A stretch of 64,000 nt of DNA from assembly GCA_024281995.1 (NCBI GenBank), contig JAMWZW010000001.1, positions 848,527-912,526 of the forward strand. The letters run 5' to 3'. Positions 18,946 through 28,794 of the stretch are shown one piece after another. The position numbers were made by a program, and so were the translations under genes. The first letter of the stretch is position 1; every line of letters starts with the position of its first letter. The DNA is from Nitrosomonas sp. (lineage in GTDB: Bacteria > Pseudomonadota > Gammaproteobacteria > Burkholderiales > Nitrosomonadaceae). The notes beneath the pieces are model-generated. The model saw nothing but the letters and a program-made list of their open reading frames with translations. It had not been told where the DNA came from and made no database searches.

Positions 18946-20121
18946 ATGACTTCGTTATCGAACAGAAATGAGATTTACTCTCATACCGCCTTACGAGGTA
19001 TCGCCGCGTTAATGGTCGTTCTCGTTCATTTTCGCTCTTTTTTTCATCCCTCAATTGATCCTGATGAAGTAACCTTCTTCCTTACAAAGGGTTATCTATG
19101 GGTAGATTTCTTCTTCATTCTCAGTGGATTCGTAATGTCGTATGTTTATGTTATCGAGCATCCTGGACGACGGACTTTTGTTGAGGTTGCTCATTATTTA
19201 ATTGCTCGTATTGCAAGAGTATATCCACTGCATCTCATGTCGCTTGCAACGGTACTGTTGTTTTTTATGATAGTTTCACTGATTAGCTGGAATCAGAAGG
19301 GGGAATTTTGCTGCGTGTTTGATGATTCTCTTCGAACTGCTGAATCACTGGTTGCTAATCTATTTCTTATTCATGCTTGGGGCATGTTCGATTGGGTAAC
19401 ATGGAATTTGCCATCCTGGTCACTTAGTTCAGAGTTTTTCTGCTATTTAGTATTTGCTGCACTTCTAACTATGGATGGCTATGCTCGGAAATTGGCGTTG
19501 ATTGCGCTGTCTTGTATTGTATTAATTTATTATGGATTTTCTCTTGCGACAGGGGATGATATTGATGAGAACTTTCGTTTGTCGATTGTACGTGCTATAT
19601 CAGCATTTTCAATTGGTATCCTATTATTCTTAGGCCGTCGAATGGTTATTAAGCTTTCTGAGAATTGGTTAACGTGTATTCAGATCACCACAGTTGTTAC
19701 ACTTTTATTGTCGTTACACTTTGGTGTGGCGGATGTTATTTCCATTAGTTTGATGGCACTGATAGTGCTAGTTACATGGGAAGATCGCGGTATTTTGAGT
19801 AACTGGCTCGCGGCGCGATTTTTGCATATGCTAGGGTTATTCTCATATTCAATTTATATGTGGCATTATCTTATTAAGTATATTGCCTTAGAGGATTGGG
19901 AGTCCTTTATTGGATTGCCAGTACAAAGTAGTATATTGGGATCAGTAATTTTCGTCGTTTTCTTAACGGTGATAGTTATTCCAATTTCAGTTTGGAGTTA
20001 TCGGTCTGTAGAAATGCCTGCTCGTAAATGGTTGAGCTTACACTTGAATTGCTTACTTGAAGCTAGATGTGCGCTTGTAAGTACAAAAAGCGCTAACAAG
20101 TCGATGCTAGTAACAAACTAA
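18946..20121 (+). CDS. Acyltransferase 3 family membrane protein (OafA/YrhL-like)
   Basis: This 391-residue protein has about ten hydrophobic segments and begins with the family hallmark ALRGIAALMVVLVHF, followed by the FFILSGFVMSYVY motif. Acyltransferase 3 proteins move acetyl or other acyl groups from the cytoplasm to sugars of O-antigen, exopolysaccharide or peptidoglycan; the conserved His in the first helix (HF) and the R/K patch IARIARVYPLH are present. No SGNH extension is fused to it. No glycan operon surrounds it, so the acceptor is unknown. Start ATG 18946 is preceded by a modest GAGG. Confidence 0.87.
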   Translation: MTSLSNRNEIYSHTALRGIAALMVVLVHFRSFFHPSIDPDEVTFFLTKGYLWVDFFFILSGFVMSYVYVIEHPGRRTFVEVAHYLIARIARVYPLHLMSLATVLLFFMIVSLISWNQKGEFCCVFDDSLRTAESLVANLFLIHAWGMFDWVTWNLPSWSLSSEFFCYLVFAALLTMDGYARKLALIALSCIVLIYYGFSLATGDDIDENFRLSIVRAISAFSIGILLFLGRRMVIKLSENWLTCIQITTVVTLLLSLHFGVADVISISLMALIVLVTWEDRGILSNWLAARFLHMLGLFSYSIYMWHYLIKYIALEDWESFIGLPVQSSILGSVIFVVFLTVIVIPISVWSYRSVEMPARKWLSLHLNCLLEARCALVSTKSANKSMLVTN

Positions 20122-20489
20122 CGCGTTGAATTTTATTTTATTGGATTCTTATTTAACGTTCGTAAAAAAAGCTTATTATCGCGAAAGTGAGTGTGGTTTG
20201 TTGTAATGAGATGTATTGTCAAATAGGGATTCCCTATTTGACAATACATCTCAGTGGCGAAATCCAGCAATCATAGCTATGGTAGCCGCAGAAGTACAAG
20301 ACAAGAGCGACAGTAATCACAAACAACCCGTGTTCGAAAACAAGCTAAATTGATAGTTCGATGTTGCCACTCCGAATTAATCTCAGTGAAACAGAAGGTT
20401 GGAAAAAGTCGCTTAACTGATGTGTTTGGAGAATTTGTTGGCCACGTCATTCATACTTAAAGATCAAAAATAAAGGATTAGTTTTTGCT
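20122..20489. other. Gene-free stretch containing a perfect palindrome
   Basis: No coding sequence was recognised. The stretch holds the 47-bp palindrome described separately. The bases after it (20254-20460) contain only short frames and could be the decayed end of a mobile element, but no transposase motif could be read. Confidence 0.45.
20207..20253. repeat. Perfect 23-bp inverted repeat with a one-base centre
   Basis: The arms 20207-20229 and 20231-20253 are perfect reverse complements around a single T at 20230. The arm reads TGAGATGTATTGTC then AAATAGGGA. A one-base loop and no following T-run argue against an ordinary terminator; two abutting IS terminal repeats, a MITE remnant or a protein-binding palindrome are alternatives. 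Confidence 0.85.
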
Positions 20490-20876
20490 ATGAATAAAAT
20501 AACGAAATTAGGTTTGGTTTTTTGTATGCTATTTATTTTGTCTTCTCAAGCGCAAGCAACCGAAACAATTACTTCTGAGGTTTATTTTAGCCGAGCGGGT
20601 ATGAAAATAATGAGTGGTACGGCTAACATAGCACTTGGCTGGCTGGAACTACCTAAGAATCTTTTGTTGTGGAGCGAGAAGGGCGGTATTAATCCGCTCA
20701 CTGGTTTTGCCGAAGGTTTACTATGGGGTCTTTTTCATACGGCTGCTCGAACAGCAAGTGGAGCACTAGATCTTGCTACTTTCTGGTTACCTACTTATCC
20801 AACTCCTGACCCTCCGTTTGTTCTGGATAATTTTTCTGCACAATCCGATTATTACGGATTCAGAATGGCGCGGTGA
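20490..20876 (+). CDS. Exosortase system-associated protein, TIGR04073-like
   Basis: The 128-residue secreted protein has a signal peptide (cleavage near AQA/TE, residue 23) and the segment FSRAGMKIMSGTANIALGWLELPKNLL followed by GLLWGLFHTAARTASGALDLATFWLPT, the pattern I associate with TIGR04073, found in species with exosortase/PEP-CTERM sorting. Function is unknown; hydrophobic amphipathic stretches suggest envelope association. No exosortase or PEP-CTERM protein is in the window. A ribosome-binding site is weak (AAAGGA 14 bp upstream). Note the long motif is split here to keep it short: GTANIALGWLELPKN is the most telling part. Confidence 0.7.
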   Translation: MNKITKLGLVFCMLFILSSQAQATETITSEVYFSRAGMKIMSGTANIALGWLELPKNLLLWSEKGGINPLTGFAEGLLWGLFHTAARTASGALDLATFWLPTYPTPDPPFVLDNFSAQSDYYGFRMAR

Positions 20877-21178
20877 TGAAATATGCATATTTCAAATGGG
20901 GGTACAATTCCAAAAGTCATTATTAGTGGTATGAATCAATAAGAGATATGTTGATGAAATTGCCAAGAATCAGGTTCGATATAAAGTTTGCTCTCAACAG
21001 ATAACTGACGAGGTGCGGCAATATTTGCCGCTCCTGCCATTTATATTCTTTATAAAAAGACCAGCAAAAATTTACAGCGCAAGTTTACGTATGTTTCATG
21101 GCGGTTGGCATGTTCATTGCTATCATTGTTTTTAGTAGCTCATTATAAAACCGCAGTACTTACATTCAGGAATTCTAT
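20877..21178. other. Gene-free stretch, 302 bp
   Basis: Nothing with coding or structural signal was seen between the TIGR04073-like gene and the methyltransferase gene. Confidence 0.4.
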
Positions 21179-22141
21179 ATGCAAAATAAATTTGAGAGCT
21201 TGGAGCTCGGTCAATTCATTCCTCTGCATTATCATCACAATATGCTAAATGACAGTATTCGCATGAAAGGCTTTAAAGAGGCGATTGATTTGGTGGTCAA
21301 GCCAGGCGCTAAAGTTCTGGAGTTTGGAGGGGGTACCGGAGTGCAATCCTTTTTTGCCGCTCAAAAAGCACAAAAGGTTTATTGTGTAGAGCGTAACCCG
21401 GAACTGGTGGACGCTGCACGTAGCTTGCTTGCGAAAAACCTAAACGGCAACAAAGTTGAAGTGATTCAGGCCGATGCCATGCATTACTTACCGCCTGAAC
21501 CCATCGATGTGGTTATCTGTGAAATGTTGCACACAGGTTTGTTACGTGAAAAACAGATGCCTATTATTAATTCCTTTAAAAAACGCTACTTAGAAAAATT
21601 TGGCGGCACATTGCCTGTGTTTGTACCAGAAGCCAGTATTCAGGCAATTCAGCCGATACAACAAAATTTCGATTTTGAAGGTTTTTACGCACCTACGATT
21701 TTATTTCAGGATCCATGCTCAGTCCAGCAAAGAAGTAAAAGCCTAGGAAATCCTGAAGTATTTCAATTGCTATCCTATGCCGAGCCATTTAGCCAAACGT
21801 GTTATTGTGATGCTGAAATCATCATTGCCGAAAACGGCCAATTCAATGCTTTGCGGCTCATCACCAAAAATATACTGGCCGTTAATATGCTGACATATAG
21901 CACTGTTGATTGGCACACCCAATACATTATTTTTCCACTAGCCACGCCATTAATGGTTTCCAAGGGTGATCAAATTTCAGTACGTTTTAGTTATCAAGGC
22001 GGAGCAGCTCTCAGCGCGCTGTCAGATTCACTGGAAGTTGGCCTTATTAATAAGGAAGTTCCAGTTTTTCAATGTGCACTAGATACTTTAAGTCACTCAT
22101 TGAATTTTCAACAAGGTGTCGTTGACAAAGCTGGCGTTTAG
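21179..22141 (+). CDS. SAM-dependent methyltransferase, PRMT-like
   Basis: A 320-residue class I methyltransferase with the SAM-binding glycine loop VLEFGGGTGVQSFFAA at about 45-60, the acidic motif VYCVERN and the DVVICEMLHTGL segment near 117, which resembles the double-Glu region of protein arginine methyltransferases. A beta-rich C-terminal half (about 165-310) also matches the PRMT barrel layout. Bacterial PRMT-like proteins have few known substrates, so activity on protein arginine is an inference. It stands alone, with about 300 and 690 bp of gene-free DNA either side. Confidence 0.75.
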   Translation: MQNKFESLELGQFIPLHYHHNMLNDSIRMKGFKEAIDLVVKPGAKVLEFGGGTGVQSFFAAQKAQKVYCVERNPELVDAARSLLAKNLNGNKVEVIQADAMHYLPPEPIDVVICEMLHTGLLREKQMPIINSFKKRYLEKFGGTLPVFVPEASIQAIQPIQQNFDFEGFYAPTILFQDPCSVQQRSKSLGNPEVFQLLSYAEPFSQTCYCDAEIIIAENGQFNALRLITKNILAVNMLTYSTVDWHTQYIIFPLATPLMVSKGDQISVRFSYQGGAALSALSDSLEVGLINKEVPVFQCALDTLSHSLNFQQGVVDKAGV

Positions 22142-22831
22142 CTATGAACGGCCATTCCTAAAGCATCTATGATGATTCCTGAGTCGTTAAGGTTTAGGCT
22201 TGCCTAATAATTATTCTTTTCATTAGCTGATTTGATTGATGTGTCAAATTTCTTAAGTAAAAGTTTTGTGATCAGTGCTTATGGTGTTTTTTTATAACAG
22301 GTAATCGAATAAGGAACTCATCATTTTGTGATTTATTGGCAGGTAGCGCGGTCTATTTTGGTAGTGGAGTATATGGTACTTTCTCAATCTCATATTGCCT
22401 TGCTTACATAATGACACTGAATGAAATTTTTATTTACGGATTATCCGAATTTATGGAGTCCTTCTTTATTCGGTTTTGCTTTGTTAGTTTTTGAATACTC
22501 CAGTCTTTTCGCTGAAATTAATGTTATTATCGGGTACAATATGAATGTATAAATAAGTATTCATAGTGATGTATGAACAGATAGTATATCTTTTAATTTT
22601 TTGGAATTAATCAATCGAAATTTTAAAAAAATAATTAGAAATTACTTGCTAAGTCAAATATATATCTTGTCTGTTAAAGCAGGATAGTCTTGATCGGTTT
22701 GAAAAATTTTCCCTCGATGTAATAAAAATTAATAATTGCAAGGTTAAAATAGTTTAGTTTGCAATTATAAAAATCTGAAACTGTATTAACATAACCATGC
22801 AGCGTTCTAACAATTAAGGAAGTTATTGAAA
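22142..22831. other. Gene-free stretch, 690 bp, upstream of cysD
   Basis: AT-rich DNA without a credible reading frame or hairpin. It must contain the cysD promoter and, if regulation follows other proteobacteria, a CysB site; I could not identify one by eye. Confidence 0.45.
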
Positions 22832-23728
22832 ATGTTGACACACTTACAACGCCTTGAAGCGGAGAGTATTCAAATTATGCGGGAGGTTGTTGCGGAGTGC
22901 GAGCATCCAGTAATGCTCTATTCCATCGGCAAAGATAGTGCCGTGATGCTTCATCTTGCAGTCAAAGCATTTTATCCGTCGAAACCGCCTTTTCCATTGT
23001 TGCATGTTGATACAACATGGAAATTCAGAGAAATGATTGAGTTTCGTGACGTAATGGCAAAAAAGCTAGGGCTCGATTTGATTGTGCATATTAATCCTCA
23101 AGGTGTTGAAAAAGGGATTAATCCATTTACGCATGGTTCTGCGGTACATACAGACATCTGGAAAACGGAAGGTTTAAAGCAAGCATTGGATAAATACGGT
23201 TTTGATGTGGCATTTGGGGGCGCGCGCCGAGATGAAGAGAAGTCTCGTGCTAAAGAGCGTATATTTTCTATCCGTTCAGCGCAACACCGCTGGGATCCAA
23301 AATTACAGCGTCCCGAGCTTTGGCGTTTGTATAACACGCGAAAAAATAAAGGTGAAAGTATTCGCGTATTTCCTTTATCCAATTGGACAGAGCTCGATAT
23401 CTGGCAATATATTTACTTGAATAACATCCCAATCGTACCGCTATATTTTGCCAAAGAACGGCCCGTTGTCGAACGCGATGGCACTCTCATTATGGTGGAT
23501 GACGATCGGCTGCCAATGCGAGAAGGGGAGCAACCGATGATGAAAAAAGTACGTTTTCGTACATTGGGCTGCTATCCATTAACTGGAGCGATTGAAAGTG
23601 AAGCAAGTTCTTTAACCGCGATTATTCAAGAGATGCTGCTTGCGAAAACATCTGAGCGACAAGGCCGATTGATTGATCACGACTCTGCGGGATCGATGGA
23701 GAAAAAGAAACAAGAGGGGTACTTCTAA
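22832..23728 (+). CDS. cysD: Sulfate adenylyltransferase subunit 2
   Basis: CysD (298 residues) catalyses ATP-dependent adenylation of sulfate to APS, driven by GTP hydrolysis in its partner CysN. The PP-loop [12 protein letters not shown] lies near residue 32, followed by the conserved [13 protein letters not shown] and [15 protein letters not shown] segments of the PAPS-reductase-like fold. ATG 22832 with upstream AAGGAAG is preferred to TTG 22826. The stop codon shares one base with the cysNC start, so the two are coupled. Length matches the family. Confidence 0.95.
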   Translation: MLTHLQRLEAESIQIMREVVAECEHPVMLYSIGKDSAVMLHLAVKAFYPSKPPFPLLHVDTTWKFREMIEFRDVMAKKLGLDLIVHINPQGVEKGINPFTHGSAVHTDIWKTEGLKQALDKYGFDVAFGGARRDEEKSRAKERIFSIRSAQHRWDPKLQRPELWRLYNTRKNKGESIRVFPLSNWTELDIWQYIYLNNIPIVPLYFAKERPVVERDGTLIMVDDDRLPMREGEQPMMKKVRFRTLGCYPLTGAIESEASSLTAIIQEMLLAKTSERQGRLIDHDSAGSMEKKKQEGYF

Positions 23729-25638
23729 TGGCGCACGTATCTGACTTAATTGCCGAAGATATTGAGCTTTATTTAAGAACACATGAAAATAAGAGCTTAT
23801 TGCGTTTTATTACATGTGGCAGCGTTGATGATGGAAAAAGTACCTTGATCGGGCGAATGCTGTACGAATCAAAAATGCTGTTCGAAGATCAATTAGCTCA
23901 ATTGGAATTCGACTCCAAAAAAGTTGGTACCCAAGCGGGTGATTTGGATTTTGCACTTCTGGTGGATGGCCTTGCAGCGGAGCGTGAACAAGGCATTACG
24001 ATTGATGTGGCGTATCGCTTTTTCTCCACAGACAAAAGAAAGTTTATCGTGGCCGATACTCCCGGCCACGAGCAGTATACGCGTAATATGATTACTGGCG
24101 CTTCTACTGCAGATGTCGCGGTTATTCTTATCGATGCTCGTAAAGGTGTTTTGACACAAACTCGCCGGCATAGTTATCTGGTATCGTTAATTGGAATTCG
24201 TCATGTGGTACTAGCAATTAATAAACTAGATATGGTGGGATATTCGCAAGAGATTTTTAATCAAATTGATAATGATTATCGTATTTTTGCGAAAGAAGTT
24301 GGGCTACAGAATATCGTAACGATTCCTATGTCTGCCCTAAAAGGAGACAACATTACTTCTTTAAGCGCGAATACGCCTTGGTACCAAGGCGAAACGCTGA
24401 TGGGATATTTGGAAAATATACAGATTGAAGATGAATCTGGAAAGTCTGGAATTTTCCGTATGCCAGTACAGTGGGTGAATCGCCCTAATCTGGATTTTCG
24501 CGGTTATTCCGGTATCGTTGTTCGTGGCAATGTTAAACCTGGTGATCCAGTTCGTGTTTTACCATCAGGTAAAGAAAGTCGCGTGGCACGTATTGTGACC
24601 AGTGACGGCGATCTAGAGCAGGCGATTTCGGGACAGTCCATCACAGTAACGCTAACCGATGAGATTGATATCAGCCGGGGAGATATTTTAGCTGCAACCG
24701 ACTCACCGCCAGGTGTAGCTGATCAATTTGAAGCTACTATTGTCTGGATGATCGATGAACCTATGCTCCCTGGCAGGCCTTATTTAATGAAAATAGGCAC
24801 GAGAACTGTGACTGCAAATGTCTCAATGCTGAAATATAAGGTCAATGTCAACACCCTTGAGCACGTCGCTGTCACAAAACTGGAACTCAATGAAATTGGC
24901 ATTTGTAATTTAAGTACTGATCGCTTGATTGCATTTGATCCTTACATAGAGGATCGTGATACGGGCGGTTTCATTATGATTGATCGCTTAACTAATAATA
25001 CGGTCGGTGCAGGCATGTTGCATTTTGCCTTACGCCGGTCACAAAATATTCATTGGCAAGCCCTTAACATCAATAAGCAAGCACATGCGGCTATTAAGGG
25101 ACAGAAGCCTTTCATTCTATGGTTTACCGGTTTATCCGGTAGTGGTAAATCGACTATTGCCAATTTAGTCGAGAAGAAACTGTATTCACTCGGAAAACAT
25201 ACTTACTTGCTGGATGGCGATAATGTGCGCCATGGTCTCAATAAGGATCTGGGGTTTACTGACGCTGATCGTGTTGAAAACATCCGTCGCATTGCTGAAG
25301 TTGCTAAGTTGATGGTTGATGCGGGGCAAATTGTTTTAGTATCGTTTATTTCTCCATTCCGATCTGAGCGGCGAATGGCAAGGGAATTGGTGGAAGGCGG
25401 AGAATTCTTCGAGATTTTTATTGATACGCCAATTCATATTGCTGAAGAGCGAGATCCCAAAGGACTATACAAAAAAATGCGGCGAGGGGAATTGAAAAAT
25501 TTTACGGGTATTGATTCACCTTATGAAGTGCCCGAGAGTGCTGAGATTCACATTGATACGACAGCGCTGACGCCGGAACAAGCAGTAGAAAAGATTGTGA
25601 ATCATCTGACTGATGCGGGTGTTCTGAGTCAATCATGA
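23728..25638 (+). CDS. cysNC: Bifunctional sulfate adenylyltransferase GTPase subunit / APS kinase
   Basis: This 636-residue fusion couples the GTPase CysN with APS kinase CysC, making PAPS from the APS produced with CysD. Residues 1-440 form an EF-Tu-like GTPase (GSVDDGKST near 31, DTPGHEQY near 112, NKLDM near 167) plus beta-barrel domains; residues 455-636 are the kinase with P-loop GLSGSGKST near 470, the FISPFRSER loop and DPKGLYKK. Both halves retain their motifs, so both activities are expected. The same fusion is known as NodQ in rhizobia. The reductive genes of sulfate assimilation are not in the window. Confidence 0.95.
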   Translation: MAHVSDLIAEDIELYLRTHENKSLLRFITCGSVDDGKSTLIGRMLYESKMLFEDQLAQLEFDSKKVGTQAGDLDFALLVDGLAAEREQGITIDVAYRFFSTDKRKFIVADTPGHEQYTRNMITGASTADVAVILIDARKGVLTQTRRHSYLVSLIGIRHVVLAINKLDMVGYSQEIFNQIDNDYRIFAKEVGLQNIVTIPMSALKGDNITSLSANTPWYQGETLMGYLENIQIEDESGKSGIFRMPVQWVNRPNLDFRGYSGIVVRGNVKPGDPVRVLPSGKESRVARIVTSDGDLEQAISGQSITVTLTDEIDISRGDILAATDSPPGVADQFEATIVWMIDEPMLPGRPYLMKIGTRTVTANVSMLKYKVNVNTLEHVAVTKLELNEIGICNLSTDRLIAFDPYIEDRDTGGFIMIDRLTNNTVGAGMLHFALRRSQNIHWQALNINKQAHAAIKGQKPFILWFTGLSGSGKSTIANLVEKKLYSLGKHTYLLDGDNVRHGLNKDLGFTDADRVENIRRIAEVAKLMVDAGQIVLVSFISPFRSERRMARELVEGGEFFEIFIDTPIHIAEERDPKGLYKKMRRGELKNFTGIDSPYEVPESAEIHIDTTALTPEQAVEKIVNHLTDAGVLSQS

Positions 25639-25698
25639 CATCTTATCTAGTTTCAATATTACTTAATATCGGTGTAGTTAATTACTGATCCTGGCACT

Positions 25699-26658
25699 AT
25701 GAATCATTATTACGTTTTTAATGGCGATGCCGATGGGTTATGTGCATTGCATCAGCTTAGATTGGCAGAACCAGGAAATGCGCATTTAGTTACAGGAGTA
25801 AAACGTGATATCAGGCTACTGGATCGAGTAGGAGTAAATACAGGAGATCGGGTGACAGTACTCGATATTTCTTTGGACAGCAATCGCAGTGGCTTGATGC
25901 GTTTGTTGGAAACGGGTGCAATTGTTGATTATTTTGATCATCACCATGCTGGGGAAATACCGCTACATCATAATTTGACGACGTATATAGATTTGTCATC
26001 TGATATATGTACGAGTTTATTGGTGGATCAGCATTTGAAAGGACAGTTTCACGCATGGGCGATCGCAGCAGCTTTTGGCGATAATCTTATACAGAAAGCT
26101 CAGCAGCTAGCAAACTCATTTGGATTGACACAAACTGAAACAGAACAGCTTGCATGTCTAGGTGAATATCTGAATTATAACGGTTATGGAGATGCCGTAT
26201 CCGATCTGCATTTTCATCCAGCTGAACTGTACGAAGAAATCAAATCTTTTGCTAATCCTTTTGATTTCATCGCTAAGTCGGCGGCATTTATTAAATTGGC
26301 TACAGGGTATAAAGACGATATGGGTCGCGCAGATTCCCTGCAACCCTTGGCAAGTGATAACGATTGTGCTGCCTACTTATTGCCAGATGCTTCTTGGGCT
26401 AGGCGCGTAAGTGGTATTTTTGCCAACAAATTAGCCAATGATAATCCGCGGCGTGCACATGCAGTAATTACGCTAAATAGGCGTGGAAATTATACAGTGA
26501 GCGTGCGAGCTTCCCTAACAAATCCTCAAGGTGCAGATGTGTTGTGTTTGCAATTTGAAACCGGGGGAGGGCGCAAAGCTGCAGCGGGTATCAATGATTT
26601 ACCAACGGATGCAATTAATTATTTTGTGACAACTTTTATGCAGCATTTTCGCAATTAA
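25699..26658 (+). CDS. DHH-family phosphoesterase-like protein
   Basis: A 319-residue protein with the DHH-superfamily metal motifs in order: NGDADGL at 8-14, VLDISLD near 56, DYFDHHHAGE near 77-86, and the C-terminal substrate motif GGGRKAAAGIN near 295. Superfamily members hydrolyse phosphodiester or pyrophosphate bonds of small nucleotides, short RNA or polyphosphate using Mn2+. Here all ligands look intact, so it is likely active, but the substrate is unknown. The gene follows cysNC by 60 bp in the same direction; 3'-phosphoadenosine phosphate from PAPS use is a speculative substrate. Confidence 0.75.
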   Translation: MNHYYVFNGDADGLCALHQLRLAEPGNAHLVTGVKRDIRLLDRVGVNTGDRVTVLDISLDSNRSGLMRLLETGAIVDYFDHHHAGEIPLHHNLTTYIDLSSDICTSLLVDQHLKGQFHAWAIAAAFGDNLIQKAQQLANSFGLTQTETEQLACLGEYLNYNGYGDAVSDLHFHPAELYEEIKSFANPFDFIAKSAAFIKLATGYKDDMGRADSLQPLASDNDCAAYLLPDASWARRVSGIFANKLANDNPRRAHAVITLNRRGNYTVSVRASLTNPQGADVLCLQFETGGGRKAAAGINDLPTDAINYFVTTFMQHFRN

Positions 26659-26743
26659 CTAAGTTAATACTTGAAGAATCAAGGATTATGGAGAAAGTCT
26701 AAATGTGCATAGATCAATCTATCATTTCATGTCGGAGCTTACC

Positions 26744-27778
26744 ATGATTTTTGTCACAGGGGGTGCTGGGTATATTGGATCGCATACTTGTGTTGAATTG
26801 CTAAACGCAGGTTTTAATGTCACGGTTTTTGATAATTTTTGCAATAGTAGTGCTGAGGCATTGGCGCGTGTTGAGCAAATTACTGGAAAAAAACTTCAAT
26901 TAATAACTGGTGATTGTCGTGATCGCGAAGCACTAATAGCAGCACTTAAACATAGTGAAGCCAGCGCAGTTATCCATTTTGCCGGATTAAAAGCAGTTGG
27001 TGAGTCGGTTGAGTATCCACTTTCTTATTACGACAATAATGTGGTAGGTACGTTACGTCTGTTAGAGGCTATGCAAGCTTGCAATGTGAAAACCTTGGTA
27101 TTCAGTTCGTCCGCAACTGTTTATGGCGATCCGGTGAGGCTGCCATTGACAGAGAATCACCCTCTTGCCCCTACAAATCCTTACGGCCGTAGTAAATTGA
27201 TGATCGAAGAAATATTGCAGGATCTTCAATGTAGTGATAATTCTTTTAAGATTAGCATATTGCGTTACTTTAATCCGGTCGGAGCGCATCATAGTGGATT
27301 AATTGGAGAAGATCCTCAAGGTATTCCGAATAATTTGATGCCTTTTGTGGCGCAAGTTGCCGTAGGAAGAAGAGAAACCTTGAGTGTATGGGGCAACGAT
27401 TATCCTACCCCAGATGGCACTGGTGTGCGTGATTATATTCATGTGGTCGATTTAGCGATTGGGCATATCAAAGCACTTAAAGCATTAGCTGCTGCCGAAA
27501 ATATACAAGCTAGCAAATATAAAGGATGTCTGACCGTGAATTTGGGTACGGGGCGAGGCTATAGTGTTCTGGATATGGTGCATGCTTATGAAAAAGCAAG
27601 TAAAAAAACTATTTTATATCGAATTGCACCGAGGCGTCCGGGAGATATTGCTTCTTGCTATGCTGATCCTAAGCTTGCTTCCGAATTGCTGGGTTGGCAG
27701 GCAAAACTTGGCTTGGAGGAAATGTGTGTAGATAGTTGGCGGTGGCAAAGTACCAATCCGAATGGTTATCAAAATTAA
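26744..27778 (+). CDS. galE: UDP-glucose 4-epimerase
   Basis: GalE (344 residues) interconverts UDP-glucose and UDP-galactose with bound NAD. The Rossmann motif [12 protein letters not shown] opens the protein; the catalytic set is SSSATVYG near 123 and the Tyr-x3-Lys of [11 protein letters not shown] near 148; the NNLMPFV and [10 protein letters not shown] segments are classical. ATG 26744 with upstream GGAG is used; the frame upstream to 26705 adds residues before the NAD fold. With the following galU it supplies sugar nucleotides for surface glycans. Confidence 0.95.
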   Translation: MIFVTGGAGYIGSHTCVELLNAGFNVTVFDNFCNSSAEALARVEQITGKKLQLITGDCRDREALIAALKHSEASAVIHFAGLKAVGESVEYPLSYYDNNVVGTLRLLEAMQACNVKTLVFSSSATVYGDPVRLPLTENHPLAPTNPYGRSKLMIEEILQDLQCSDNSFKISILRYFNPVGAHHSGLIGEDPQGIPNNLMPFVAQVAVGRRETLSVWGNDYPTPDGTGVRDYIHVVDLAIGHIKALKALAAAENIQASKYKGCLTVNLGTGRGYSVLDMVHAYEKASKKTILYRIAPRRPGDIASCYADPKLASELLGWQAKLGLEEMCVDSWRWQSTNPNGYQN

Positions 27779-27858
27779 TTTGGATCATATGTCATAGTTT
27801 ATTAGTAAGCTCATGAGATTTAATTGTAACCTACTCAATACTTAGGAGAAATCGATCA

Positions 27859-28734
27859 ATGAAGCCGATAAGAAAAGCTGTTTTTCCTGTGGCAGGATTA
27901 GGAACGCGTTTTTTACCTGCAACTAAGGCAAATCCAAAAGAAATGTTACCAATCGTTGATAAGCCCTTGATTCAATTTGCTGCAGAAGAAGCGGTTGCCG
28001 CAGGTATTGATGTATTAATTTTTATTATCGGTCGCAACAAAAGCTCAATACCTGATCACTTTGATAAGGCTTTCGAGTTAGAAGCAAATTTAGTGGCAGG
28101 TGGGAAAAATGAGATGCTTGAAGTTGTTCAGAATATCCTACCGCCGCATGTTGATTGTGTATATATTCGACAAGCCGAAGCGTTGGGCTTGGGGCACGCG
28201 GTCTTATGTGCGCAATCGGTGGTGGGTGATGAACCTTTTGCAGTATTGTTGGCCGATGATTTAATAGATGCTGGCGAAAGAACCTGCTTGAATCAAATGG
28301 TTGATATCTATAACCAACATCATTGTTCCATACTTGGGATTGAACAAGTTCCTCGATCGACTGTCAATCGCTACGGCATAATTGATAGTGAGTCGATTGC
28401 TAAAAACTTATTCAAAGTTAATGCTATCGTTGAGAAACCGGCTGTCGATAAGGCCCCTTCTAATTTGGCGGTAGTGGGGCGTTATATTTTGACACCTCGT
28501 ATTTTTAAACTTCTTGAACAAACAGAACGTGGCGCAGGCAATGAAATTCAGTTAACTGATGGAATTGCAAAGTTATTAAACGAGGAATCTGTATTAGGGC
28601 ATGAATTTAGCGGAAAGCGTTTTGACTGTGGAAGTAAGTCAGGCTATTTAAAAGCAACTGTAGAGTTTGCACTGAAGCATCCTGAACTTAAACAAGAGTT
28701 TCAAGCTTTTCTACATAATTTGATTAAAAAATAA
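27859..28734 (+). CDS. galU: UTP-glucose-1-phosphate uridylyltransferase
   Basis: GalU (291 residues) makes UDP-glucose from UTP and glucose-1-phosphate. The nucleotide-binding loop [19 protein letters not shown] (19 residues) sits at 13-31; [19 protein letters not shown] and [10 protein letters not shown] complete the family pattern. An AGGAGAA ribosome-binding site precedes the ATG. It lies 80 bp after galE in the same direction and is likely co-transcribed, feeding UDP-glucose to the epimerase. Length is normal for the family. Confidence 0.95.
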   Translation: MKPIRKAVFPVAGLGTRFLPATKANPKEMLPIVDKPLIQFAAEEAVAAGIDVLIFIIGRNKSSIPDHFDKAFELEANLVAGGKNEMLEVVQNILPPHVDCVYIRQAEALGLGHAVLCAQSVVGDEPFAVLLADDLIDAGERTCLNQMVDIYNQHHCSILGIEQVPRSTVNRYGIIDSESIAKNLFKVNAIVEKPAVDKAPSNLAVVGRYILTPRIFKLLEQTERGAGNEIQLTDGIAKLLNEESVLGHEFSGKRFDCGSKSGYLKATVEFALKHPELKQEFQAFLHNLIKK

Positions 28735-28794
28735 ATATCTTACTGATTGTGTGGAAGGTTACCGTTAACGCATACCTTGTAAAGGGTTACTTTG

